Positions 16,815-25,662 of a DNA stretch of 64,000 nucleotides are shown piece after piece. Source of the DNA: Candidatus Zipacnadia bacterium. Its GTDB lineage: Bacteria; Armatimonadota; Zipacnadia; Zipacnadales; UBA5352. The DNA is taken from assembly GCA_029821735.1 (NCBI GenBank), contig JALGSU010000002.1:310001-374000 (forward strand), given 5' to 3'. Within the stretch, counting starts at the first letter, position 1, and the number at the start of each line of letters is the position of its first letter. Made by a program: the position numbers and the translations under genes. The notes below the pieces were generated by a model. That model had not been told where the DNA came from, searched no databases, and saw nothing but the letters and a program-made list of their open reading frames with translations.

Positions 16815-17576
16815 ATGCCGGAGTTGACGCGCCAGATAGTGAGACAGACCCACACCAAAGATCACGTGATCCATGACCACACTGAGTTACCTGTGGAGGC
16901 GCCGCTGCACATCGAGGTGAATGGGAAGCATGTGGCTACGCTCATGCGCCTGCCTGGCCACGACCGGGAGTTGGCGCTCGGGTTCTGGCTGACCGAGGGA
17001 CTCATCAGTGCACGGGATGACATCGCGTCACTGGTGCACTGCCCCGATGACCCCAACGTGCTGCGGATCAGCCTGACCCATGAAGCACCAAACCGCGAGT
17101 TCATGGCCATCGGTACCGCGTGCGGTGGGCTGCTGGGGCGTGATCTCCCCAAGCCTGTCAAAGGACACAAGCTATGCGTCCCGCCGAAGGTTCTGATGTC
17201 TCTGCCTGCCGTCATGGCAGAGCACCAGCCCCTGCGTGAACGGGTGGGAGCGCTTCACGGTGCAGCGGTCTTCACGCCGCAAGGCGAGTTGCTTGCGGCC
17301 TATGAGGATGTTGGCAGGCACAACGCAATGGACAAGGCTTTGGGCTACTGCGTACTGACGGACCGGTCGCCCAGAGAGTGCATCATGCTCATAACAGGGC
17401 GAGGCAGCGCGGAGATGGTCATCAAGGCTGCACGCGCGCAGATCCCCATACTGTGCACCATGGCGGGCCTCACCTGTTTGGGCGCAGACCTGGCCGATCA
17501 ATTGGGCGTCACTCTCGTGGCTCGTATGCGGAGCGATCACCTGGAAGTAATCGCGCACTCGGACCGCATTGCCTGA
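16815..17576 (+). CDS. fdhD: formate dehydrogenase accessory sulfurtransferase FdhD-like
   Basis: FdhD passes sulfur from a cysteine desulfurase to the molybdenum or tungsten cofactor of formate dehydrogenases. The 253-residue protein has the family's EVNGKHVATLMRLPGHDRELALGFW, ALHGAAVF and YEDVGRHNAMDKALG blocks, and ITGRGSAEMVIKAARAQIP. In the Cys loop (TACGGLLG, Cys about 103) only the first Cys of the CxxC seen in E. coli is kept. ATG at 16815 follows GGAGG by 5 bases; the frame from 16776 is longer but lacks a ribosome site. No formate dehydrogenase gene is in the window; the only other cofactor candidate is the MobA-like gene at 32446. Confidence 0.9.
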   Translation: MPELTRQIVRQTHTKDHVIHDHTELPVEAPLHIEVNGKHVATLMRLPGHDRELALGFWLTEGLISARDDIASLVHCPDDPNVLRISLTHEAPNREFMAIGTACGGLLGRDLPKPVKGHKLCVPPKVLMSLPAVMAEHQPLRERVGALHGAAVFTPQGELLAAYEDVGRHNAMDKALGYCVLTDRSPRECIMLITGRGSAEMVIKAARAQIPILCTMAGLTCLGADLADQLGVTLVARMRSDHLEVIAHSDRIA

Positions 17577-17672
17577 AGACAAGGGAACTTCCGACATGCT
17601 GTCTGGTTACTTTAGTGAGAGCGACCCGATAGCAGCTTCATCGAGCACACATACCCAGCGGGCGGAGTAATC

Positions 17673-20600
17673 ATGGTACGCAGTTCAAAGCACAGGACAC
17701 TCGCTCTGTTCGCAGTTGCGGCGGTTTTCATCGGGTGCATTGCTGCACCAGCCAGCGCCAAGCCATGGCGGATTGCCGTGGGGGGCGGCCGCATTACCGG
17801 CTATCTGGGAACTATGGCGAAGAACGGCATCCACCGCGAAGTCCTTCAAGACCATGAACTTGCGAGCAGCGCTCGCCTCGCCGATTACGACATGGTGATC
17901 GTGAGCCCTGGTGTCGCCAACGCGCCCGCCGTATCGGCGGCTGTTGAGGAGTTCGTCGCGAACGGCGGCGTGGCCATCACCGAAGTCACGGTCATCCCCT
18001 CCGCTCAGGCCGTCGCCGGCCAGCGGCTGGGACCGGCTGCTGGCCCCAACATGCTTTTCCGCGGCTACGACCATCCCATAAGCGCGGCCATGCACAGCGC
18101 CGGCATCATGGCGACGCAAGCACGTTCTTCGATGGCCATCATACCCGCCGACGGAGCGGCCGTCACTGTGCTTGCCGAGTTCACCGACGAAGGTGTCCAC
18201 CAGAAATACGCCGGCAAACTCACCGGCGGCCGCAAGCATCTGCCCGCAATGCTCATCGTGGAGCACGGGAAAGGCAAGTGGCTTTACTCTGGGGCGAACA
18301 TTGCTTTCTCGCTGGCGCTGCGCGGCGTGGAGTTCCAGCCATGGCTGCTGGCCTCGCTGCAGAACCTCACCGACGGGGAAGTGGTACCGCGCTTCGCATC
18401 GCTGCCCGCTGGCGAGTGGCTATTGCCGAGCGAACCATGGATCAGCCCGCCAGCTCAGCCGGTCGTCCGCCGCCCCGCACAGGACCAGGAGGCCAGTGCG
18501 TTGCCGGAAGGGTTCGAGGCTATGGACGTCCCCTCGGACGCCAACTCGGCCTTCGTACTGACCGGCGACATCATTGCGGACGATGTCGCGGAGGTGCTGC
18601 TGTCGTGGTTCAGCAAGGACTGGCAGCGCACGATCCGCTTTGAGCGCGACACCATCAGCGTCATCGAGATGACTAACGGTCGGGAGACCGTCGCACACCA
18701 GGTGCAACGCCCGCCGACATCGAAGGCCCTGACACACCTGCTCGTTCGACGACGTCCCAGCAGCGTCACCGTCTTCCTCGACGACCAGCCCGTGCTATTG
18801 GCTGCAGTCGACACGATGCAGGGCGAGGTGGCCACGAACGGCGTCCTCGAGACCTACTGCCAACCCACCGGGCCTGTCTACTTTGATGACGACTTCATGC
18901 GCGCCGAGGGTGAGACCAGCGACTGGGAGACACCCAACGGCACTTGGCGACTGCATGAGGTCGAGGGCGAAGCCGCCCAGGGCGCGAACCCCTTCGCCTT
19001 TGAGGCGACGGGCGCGCCACTGGCAACGGCGATCGTCGGCTACTCGTTCTGGGATGACTATGATTTCTCATGCGCGGTTCGCGGGAACGCGGACGCAGTT
19101 GGGATCTACGCGCACTACCGCGCACCAGATGACTGTCTTCTCATGCGCCTGACATACCCGCGCCCGGAACAAAGCGCGGAGGTGGCGCTTATGCGCTTGA
19201 CGCCGTACCAAACGATCACTTTAGCCTCTGCGGAAGTGGATGCCAGCCGGGAGAGCTGGCATCAGTTGCGCGTGCGGGCATCACGCGGCCACATCATTGC
19301 CGAACTGGATGGGCGCGCGGTGGCGAAGGTGGCCAATGATTCCGCGCGTGGCGCCGGACAGATAGGTATGTTCGCGGAGATGGGGAGCGCACTGTTCGAT
19401 GACGTCACCGTGAGGCCATGGGAAGCGACGCCGCTGCCGGTGGGCGGCGATGGGCCATGGGCGTGGGAAATCCAAGGGGCTCGATGCATCGCGAGAGACG
19501 GCCGCTTGATGATGGACCCCAATAAGTCAGGACAAGCTCTCGCCCCGCTGCAGGAACAGACCGACGTGCGCGCTTCTGCGAATATCCAAGTGAATAAGGC
19601 GCGAGTTGCTGGATTGCTGCTGCGCTACGCCGGCCCCGGCGACAACTACCGCCTCGTCTTGGCACGAGGGAAGAAGGGCCTGAATCTCAGGCTGGTGGCC
19701 ACCTACAAGGGTGAGGAAACAACCTTGGCTGAGGCCCCAGTCGGCATCGGCGCGAAGGAATGGCTTGAGTTGACGGCGACTGCGAGAGGCGAGCTCATTG
19801 AGGCGTCCATCAACGGCCAGCCCGTCTTCAGCGTCAGCGACGCCACGCACACCAGTGGACGAGTGGGCATGTACTGCGCGGGAAAGGGCCCGGCAGCGTT
19901 CGCCGGCATCGAGTTCATGCCGCTCGATCCAGCCGATGTGTTGACCGATCCACCAACGCCCCCGTATGCAGGAATTATCGATACCCATACGTGGGCCGGT
20001 CGCGGGAGCGGTTGGGTACCAAGGCCGGAGGACCCTGAGCTCTACTGGCATTGCGGCTACTTCCCGGCAGCTGTCGAAGCACGAGTCGGCGCGCACCGAG
20101 CAGGGGATGGGCGCGCAGCTGTATCGGTGGCTGTGGGCGACGGCGGCGAACTCGACTCGGGGTACCGCCTGTCCGCTGACCAACCAGCTGCGGGCAGCCC
20201 CCTCTCGCTTCGCATTCTCCGCCTCGGCAGCGAGGTGGCGACTGCATCTCTTGGCGGGCCCGGTGAGGCCGGGTATGGCGTGAGTTTCGAGCGGACGGGC
20301 GACCTGCTCATCGCCCGCGTGGACGGCGACACGGTCCTCACGTGGCGCGATTCTAGGCCGCTCGAAGACATGGTTCGAGTGGGCTTCCGCCGCGATGCGG
20401 CACAGATCGATCCATCCGATGTGGATGTCGTCTCACCTGACGTCCGGACCTGGACGTTCAAGACTGCACCCGTGGAGTGGCAGGACCTGACTGGCACCTG
20501 GGACATCAGCAATCGGTGGTCCTGCTCACCTCAGTGGACGTGGCTGGCAGGCTGGAATCAGACCGGTGAAGCTCGCGCCATGACCAGACACTCTTTCTAT

Positions 20601-21059
20601 GGCGACCAGCAGATAGATATGTACGTCGGCACGAAGATGATGCCCAACCCCAACGGCAAGGGCCACTACGAGGAACTGCGGGACCTTCTGGCTGGTCTAT
20701 GTGAGGACGGAGCTGGTGGCGGCTACCGCATCGTTGTTGGTGGCAAGAGTGGCACTGAGTCAACACTGTCGCGAAACGGGGAGATCGTCGCATCCAACAC
20801 CACGTGGACGCTCTCTAAGTCTGAACAACACAACAACTGGATGCTCTTGACCCTGAGCAAAATGGGCTACGTTGTCTCAGTGAAAGTATGGGGCTACGAA
20901 GTTCTCCGCTACGAAGACCCTGACCCGATCCCCGGTGGTCGTATCTCCATGGGTACCGACCGTAACGGCATCACGGTACCCCGAGTGACGATGTACGGGC
21001 GCCAGGCTGGCGAGTATCTGGCCGCTGAGGCAACGAATCCTGACAGCGCCCCACAGTGA
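17673..21059 (+). CDS. very large secreted protein: ThuA-like N-terminus plus repeated LamG-like domains
   Basis: The 1128-residue protein has a signal peptide (residues 1-29). Residues about 30-225 resemble the class I amidotransferase-like/ThuA fold seen in trehalose-utilisation proteins (RIAVGGGRITGYLG, YDMVIVSPGV, FRGYDHPISAAMH, GKWLYSGANIAFSLALRG). The rest is beta-rich and contains several diverged concanavalin-like modules with recurring endings: GAGQIGMFAEMGSALFDDV, GRVGMYCAGKGPAAFAGIEF, and GGRISMGTDRNGITVPRV. These are binding folds, so the protein probably sticks to or scans polysaccharides. ATG at 17673 follows GGAG by 5 bases. It is the first of three secreted proteins read together (gaps of 31 and 6 bases). 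Confidence 0.7.
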   Translation: MVRSSKHRTLALFAVAAVFIGCIAAPASAKPWRIAVGGGRITGYLGTMAKNGIHREVLQDHELASSARLADYDMVIVSPGVANAPAVSAAVEEFVANGGVAITEVTVIPSAQAVAGQRLGPAAGPNMLFRGYDHPISAAMHSAGIMATQARSSMAIIPADGAAVTVLAEFTDEGVHQKYAGKLTGGRKHLPAMLIVEHGKGKWLYSGANIAFSLALRGVEFQPWLLASLQNLTDGEVVPRFASLPAGEWLLPSEPWISPPAQPVVRRPAQDQEASALPEGFEAMDVPSDANSAFVLTGDIIADDVAEVLLSWFSKDWQRTIRFERDTISVIEMTNGRETVAHQVQRPPTSKALTHLLVRRRPSSVTVFLDDQPVLLAAVDTMQGEVATNGVLETYCQPTGPVYFDDDFMRAEGETSDWETPNGTWRLHEVEGEAAQGANPFAFEATGAPLATAIVGYSFWDDYDFSCAVRGNADAVGIYAHYRAPDDCLLMRLTYPRPEQSAEVALMRLTPYQTITLASAEVDASRESWHQLRVRASRGHIIAELDGRAVAKVANDSARGAGQIGMFAEMGSALFDDVTVRPWEATPLPVGGDGPWAWEIQGARCIARDGRLMMDPNKSGQALAPLQEQTDVRASANIQVNKARVAGLLLRYAGPGDNYRLVLARGKKGLNLRLVATYKGEETTLAEAPVGIGAKEWLELTATARGELIEASINGQPVFSVSDATHTSGRVGMYCAGKGPAAFAGIEFMPLDPADVLTDPPTPPYAGIIDTHTWAGRGSGWVPRPEDPELYWHCGYFPAAVEARVGAHRAGDGRAAVSVAVGDGGELDSGYRLSADQPAAGSPLSLRILRLGSEVATASLGGPGEAGYGVSFERTGDLLIARVDGDTVLTWRDSRPLEDMVRVGFRRDAAQIDPSDVDVVSPDVRTWTFKTAPVEWQDLTGTWDISNRWSCSPQWTWLAGWNQTGEARAMTRHSFYGDQQIDMYVGTKMMPNPNGKGHYEELRDLLAGLCEDGAGGGYRIVVGGKSGTESTLSRNGEIVASNTTWTLSKSEQHNNWMLLTLSKMGYVVSVKVWGYEVLRYEDPDPIPGGRISMGTDRNGITVPRVTMYGRQAGEYLAAEATNPDSAPQ

Positions 21060-21090
21060 TTATTTCCTCACCTGACAGGGGAGATGTGCC

Positions 21091-23070
21091 ATGTTCCGCG
21101 GGTCCTCTTTGGTCTGCTACGGCATCCTCGCTGTCAGCGGGTGGTGCGCGGGGGCGCAGGAACTTATCACTAATGGCGACTTCGAGGCCGGACAGACACC
21201 GTGGAACCGGGAAGTCACTGACGAGGAAGCCCACTCCGGTACGCACTCGATCAAACTCGACAACACCGAGGGAGTGAACTGGGCCGCAGTTGCTTACTCC
21301 CCGGTGGTCCCCCTGAGGCCACACACACCCTACCGGATGACCGTCTGGGTGAAGCGTGTTGGCGGCGATGGCTACCTCGAAATCGGCGGCTTTCCGGTTG
21401 ACGCTGCGGGTGAGCGACTCGTCACCGGGCAAAGCTGGAAGATGGTGCTCTACCCCATCAAGGTCATGACAGGCCAGGCCCTGGGCCACTGGCGCAAGTT
21501 CGAGACCGTCTTCACGGTCCACCGCCCGGACATCGCTGGTCTCACCGTGCGTCTTGTCCACCGCCGAGCATCGGACATCATCTACTTCGATGACTTCTCC
21601 ATCGAGGAAGTCAGTTTACCCCCCGCGCCAGAACTGACATTCCCCGAGGCCGTCACCTTCCCCGGTCACCCAAGCGACTTCCACATGCGTGTCGAGAGCG
21701 TTGAGGCAACTGATGCGCATGTACGTGTGGTAACCACGGGCGCCGAATACGAGTTCACCCCGGAGGGAGCCATCACCGGTCGCCAACGGATCGGTGCACA
21801 GCGTCAGGTGATCTCGATCCAGAGCGACCAGGCATTCGGCGACATGACCGTCACGCACCGTGATGATGATGTCTGCGTCATTGAGGGCGACCAGCTCGCC
21901 TTCGGTGTTCAGGGCGATTCGCTCATCGCGCTCGCTACGAACCGAGCACTGGGTCTGACTGTCACGTCCGGCATCGGCGCCAATCACCTCAGCGTGCAGG
22001 GCCCGCATCTCCTCGCGGTGGACGACGATGGCGGCTTCGTCATCTCACACGACTTCAGCAAAATCTACCAGACCGCTGGATGCCAGCTCACCGACCTGCC
22101 GGACTGGACTGGTGAGTCGGGTTGGGCTTGCCGTTACCTGATCGGCGAGCGCGAGCGCGTAGGGATAGCCGTCTTCCCGCCGAGACCATATGACTTCGAG
22201 ACAGCCTTCGGCAAGCGCCTCGTGAACGTCACGGGCCTGATCTCCGATGAGCACATCCGCTTCTACAACCGATGGTGTAACGTGCTCATGCACTTTGATG
22301 CGAGCCGCCTCTACGACAAGTGCCGCGATCCCGTTGAGGGGCGCGGCCCCTACGTCTTCCTCGATCCAGAGAGCATGCACCACTCGGTCCAGACCTGCCA
22401 CGACCTCGGAATACAGGTGATATGCTACTCCAACACCGAGGGGGAAGGTAACCTCTGGTATGGGGATGATGTGGACGCCTACTTCGCCCATCTGCAGGCG
22501 GTGACCGAAGAGTACGATCTTGACGGATGGTACTTCGACGGTGTGTTCGTGCGCGACGGCTGGAGCGTTGCCTACAGCTTCATGCGTCGCATGCGCGAGA
22601 TGGTCGGACCGGACGGGCTGATCTACAACCACTGTACGCTCAATCCGCCCTTGACCCGCGACGATCTGTACATGCCGTTCATCGACGCATACGCGACCTG
22701 GCTTCTGCGCGGCGAGGGTCAGGGCATCGCGGGCGTTAATGCGCCCTACATGCGCTACGTTATCAACTCCAACCACATCTCCAACGCGATCCCGACGTTG
22801 AAGTGGGACAAGATCGAGGATGCTGGCCTGCACGACATCTTCCGAGCGATGCTGAGTTTCCACGGACGCTTCCGCTGGGCCTATCCCACGGTGCCTGCCG
22901 ACCAGACCTCATGGCAAGGCGAATCACCCGAGGGGCGCGCCGCAATTGACAGGGAGTTCCTCGAATACTACTTCCCGGAGCTGGACCGGCAGGAGGCGTT
23001 GTGGCGAGCGGGGCTGCTGGATACCGGCATCAGCTGGCCCATACAGCTCGGGGCCGATGGGGACGGTTAA
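21091..23070 (+). CDS. secreted CBM plus TIM-barrel glycoside hydrolase-like protein
   Basis: The 659-residue protein carries a signal peptide (1-22), a carbohydrate-binding jelly-roll of the CBM4/9 type (ELITNGDFEAGQTPWN to IIYFDDFSIEEV, residues about 24-172), a beta-rich middle and a C-terminal TIM-barrel-like part (about 390-640). In that part FYNRWCNVLMHFDAS, DLGIQVICYSNTEGEG, DLDGWYFDGVFVRDG and GLIYNHCTLNPP resemble glycoside hydrolase barrel strands, with the Asp of GWYFDGVF a candidate catalytic residue. The exact family is not recognised. ATG at 21091 follows GGGGAG by 7 bases. It sits 31 bases after the 1128-residue gene and 6 before the GH42-like gene. Confidence 0.7.
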   Translation: MFRGSSLVCYGILAVSGWCAGAQELITNGDFEAGQTPWNREVTDEEAHSGTHSIKLDNTEGVNWAAVAYSPVVPLRPHTPYRMTVWVKRVGGDGYLEIGGFPVDAAGERLVTGQSWKMVLYPIKVMTGQALGHWRKFETVFTVHRPDIAGLTVRLVHRRASDIIYFDDFSIEEVSLPPAPELTFPEAVTFPGHPSDFHMRVESVEATDAHVRVVTTGAEYEFTPEGAITGRQRIGAQRQVISIQSDQAFGDMTVTHRDDDVCVIEGDQLAFGVQGDSLIALATNRALGLTVTSGIGANHLSVQGPHLLAVDDDGGFVISHDFSKIYQTAGCQLTDLPDWTGESGWACRYLIGERERVGIAVFPPRPYDFETAFGKRLVNVTGLISDEHIRFYNRWCNVLMHFDASRLYDKCRDPVEGRGPYVFLDPESMHHSVQTCHDLGIQVICYSNTEGEGNLWYGDDVDAYFAHLQAVTEEYDLDGWYFDGVFVRDGWSVAYSFMRRMREMVGPDGLIYNHCTLNPPLTRDDLYMPFIDAYATWLLRGEGQGIAGVNAPYMRYVINSNHISNAIPTLKWDKIEDAGLHDIFRAMLSFHGRFRWAYPTVPADQTSWQGESPEGRAAIDREFLEYYFPELDRQEALWRAGLLDTGISWPIQLGADGDG

Positions 23071-23076
23071 TCGACG

Positions 23077-24948
23077 ATGAGACGCGACTTCACGATGGTC
23101 CGGATCATGCGCGCGGTGCTGACAGCTATGCTGATCGCCAGTGCCGTCATTACGTCGGCTGCTGCGAGAGGGGATCACGACATGGATGAACGTTCCTACC
23201 ATTCGGTGACACTGCTGGACCTGAAGAACCCTCTGCCTCCGGAGTGGCTGAGGAAGGCGGGCATCGACTATCTCTACGTCAGCGGCGGCATTCCAGTGGA
23301 GGATGGCCCTGACGGGGAGCCCGTCATCGCAGCGAAACAGCGCGACCTGTGGGAGCATGCGCTGCAGTTGTACGAGGGCACTGGCGTGAAGCTACTGCTG
23401 ATGAGCCAGTTCTACACGCGCGAAGCGGAGGAGACGCGCGCGGTCGACTACTTCGGCCGCACCCACGACATGGCGTGCTTCCGCCAGCCTGCTTTCCGGG
23501 AGTGGATGCGCAACGCGATCGCCCGTATCGCCAAAGCCTTCGGCAGCTACGAGGCATTCGGCGGCTTCATGTTCGATGATGGCGCACACGTCCGAGTAGA
23601 CTGCTGCTACTGCGACGTCTGCCGGCAGCTCTTCGCTGAGCAGTATGGCATCGAGCCACCGCCCTTTGAGGTGCATCGCGGCAGCCGACGCGTAGCTGAC
23701 GACGACCCGTTGCTGCTCTGGGAGGAGTTCCAGCGAGAGAGCTTCGAGATGTATCTGCGCACCCAGAGCGACGCGGTACGCTCAGTGTCCAGCGAACTGC
23801 TGATGGTCACCATCCCATCGGACGCCTACTACATCGGACGTTTCCTCAATGTCGCGGTCAAGCCCGAGGATAGCCGGATCGGTGCAGGCGCACTGCTGCA
23901 GCGTATGGAGCGCCTACACCCGCGCCACTGGCAAATCTTCTACACGTTCCCGATGGCGCGCCTCCCGGAAGTAACCGAGACCGGCCTGCAGCGATGGGCG
24001 ATCGGCAACCACATCACCGCGCACTCCGCGCGCATCATGGGCCAACCCGAAGGCCCGTATGCTCCGATGTACGGGCGCGTCCAGTACATGAGCCCCCACG
24101 AGATCGAGCGCATGGCACGGGTAAGCATCACTGAGGGAGCGAACGCCGTGTGCTTCTGGACCGGGGCCACTTCCTTGCCCTACTACCCCGAGGCCTTTGA
24201 CGCGCTCGCCGACATCTACGCCGACGTGGCCCAGGTCCAGGAACTGCTGGCGCAGCGACGGCCCCTGCCCGCGAACATCGGACTGCTGTACTCAACCACG
24301 ACGGAGGTATTCGAGCAGCCCTGGGAGGAGAACACCAACGAGCGCTGGCGGCATCTGCATGCGTTCGAGGGTCTCGCCTATTCGCTGAGGCGAGCCAACG
24401 TCCCATTCGACGTGGTGATGGAAGATGAGGTCACTGCCGAGAGCATGGCCCGCCTGGACGCACTCATACTGCCGGCGGCACGCTTCCTGACCGCTTCTGT
24501 TGCTGCCGCCATCGAGGATGCAGTCGAACGTGACGGGTTGCGGGTGCTCGTCACTGGGGAATGTGCGAACATCCCCGGAGCCACCGTCACGACCTGTGAC
24601 CCGAACATCTTCCGCAGTTGGGCAACCAGCGGATATCGTCAGGAAGAGTATCTTGACCGGCAGCGGAGCGAAGTCCAGCAGAAGCTACTTCCCCATCTTC
24701 AGCCTCTGATCCAGACACCGATCAACATCTACGGTGATAGGGTCATCGGTGAGACGTATCGAGCGGAGGACGGTTCGTTGCTCGCGTTCATCGCCAACTG
24801 GGACTTGGATGAGGATGCGGAGGCCCTCATTGGGGGCGCCGGCAAGTTAGAGGACGCGCTCACGGGTGAGCAGCTCGGTGAACTCAACCAGCCCGTGACA
24901 CTGACCGTCAAGCCGGCCGGATGGCGCATCGTGCGCGTCCATCGCTAG
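23077..24948 (+). CDS. exported GH42-like (beta-galactosidase-type) protein
   Basis: The 623-residue protein has a signal peptide (residues about 8-30) and a TIM barrel, starting LLDLKNPLPPEWLRKAG. The motif FGGFMFDDGAHVRVDCCYCDVCRQLFAEQYG (in pieces: FMFDDG at about 166-171, CCYCDVC at about 177-183) is like the metal-binding Cys loop and acidic strand of GH42-type and related hydrolases. EGANAVCFWTGA precedes a second domain of class I amidotransferase-like topology (about 405-520), as in the trimerisation domain of GH42 enzymes, and a beta domain closes it. Specificity is unknown. The start lacks a clear ribosome site, which suggests coupling to the gene 6 bases upstream. The stop shares a CTAG with the convergent nuclease gene. 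Confidence 0.7.
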   Translation: MRRDFTMVRIMRAVLTAMLIASAVITSAAARGDHDMDERSYHSVTLLDLKNPLPPEWLRKAGIDYLYVSGGIPVEDGPDGEPVIAAKQRDLWEHALQLYEGTGVKLLLMSQFYTREAEETRAVDYFGRTHDMACFRQPAFREWMRNAIARIAKAFGSYEAFGGFMFDDGAHVRVDCCYCDVCRQLFAEQYGIEPPPFEVHRGSRRVADDDPLLLWEEFQRESFEMYLRTQSDAVRSVSSELLMVTIPSDAYYIGRFLNVAVKPEDSRIGAGALLQRMERLHPRHWQIFYTFPMARLPEVTETGLQRWAIGNHITAHSARIMGQPEGPYAPMYGRVQYMSPHEIERMARVSITEGANAVCFWTGATSLPYYPEAFDALADIYADVAQVQELLAQRRPLPANIGLLYSTTTEVFEQPWEENTNERWRHLHAFEGLAYSLRRANVPFDVVMEDEVTAESMARLDALILPAARFLTASVAAAIEDAVERDGLRVLVTGECANIPGATVTTCDPNIFRSWATSGYRQEEYLDRQRSEVQQKLLPHLQPLIQTPINIYGDRVIGETYRAEDGSLLAFIANWDLDEDAEALIGGAGKLEDALTGEQLGELNQPVTLTVKPAGWRIVRVHR

Positions 24949-25487
24949 TCTCCGGTGTCGGCCCACAGACCTCGTCCAGCGTCTCGCGCTTCGCGCTCGA
25001 GGCGGACGAAGAGTTCCGCGTGCTTCACGTCCGGAGGGAAGGTGCTGGCGTGCGCTAGGCCTCGACGCACGAGTTCAGCGTTGACGAAGGTCTCCTCGCC
25101 CAGCCCTTCGTCGCTCACGTAGACGTACCCCAGCAGGCGCCCGTAACGGTCACGCTCTCGGACATCGAACTCGATCCGGACCGATTTGCCCTCAACAAGC
25201 TCGCGGTTCAGCTCTGAGGCCTCTTTGCCATACGCTTCGACCGGCTTGCTGGGATGCACCGTCTCGGGTGTGTCAATCCCGATGTAGCGGACCCGCTCCC
25301 CCCCGACAAGCACAATCGTGTCCCCGTCCACGACCCGCTCGCATATCACAACCAGACCATCGGCGTTGGACTGCAAGTGTACAAGTCCCGAATGTCTGGC
25401 ACCGACCCGCATGAACACAACGGCTGCCGCGACGATCACGAGCGCGGCGACTGCGACTCTCTTCGTTCTTCGCGTGAGCTTCATCAT
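24945..25487 (-). CDS. membrane-anchored or secreted thermonuclease-family protein
   Basis: A staphylococcal nuclease-like (SNase, OB-fold) protein of 180 residues. A basic start and hydrophobic segment (residues about 9-27) form a signal peptide or anchor. The catalytic pattern is clear: ERVVDGDTIVL (about 50-60), VRYIGIDTPETVHP, and RDRYGRLLGYVYV with Arg ligands, followed by LVRRGLAHA. It should cut single- or double-stranded DNA or RNA in a Ca2+-dependent way outside the cytoplasm, for nutrient gain or DNA turnover. The stop overlaps the stop of the GH42-like gene in a palindromic CTAG. The upstream 175 bases separate it from the divergent heparinase-like gene. Confidence 0.9.
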   Translation of the reverse strand: MMKLTRRTKRVAVAALVIVAAAVVFMRVGARHSGLVHLQSNADGLVVICERVVDGDTIVLVGGERVRYIGIDTPETVHPSKPVEAYGKEASELNRELVEGKSVRIEFDVRERDRYGRLLGYVYVSDEGLGEETFVNAELVRRGLAHASTFPPDVKHAELFVRLEREARDAGRGLWADTGD

Positions 25488-25662
25488 ATTCGGTTCCCAT
25501 CAGACATACGAGACGTCACCCGACGACTGGCTCAGCAGCCAGTTCGCTGGAACGCGCATGGCACCTGCCAATGCCCCGCATGCATCCGCGCGGGCAGGCT
25601 TCGGGGTGACTGGAGCGGAATACTCTCTTGTCGCAGTCCCTCTATGAACGGAGTGTGCGCAA

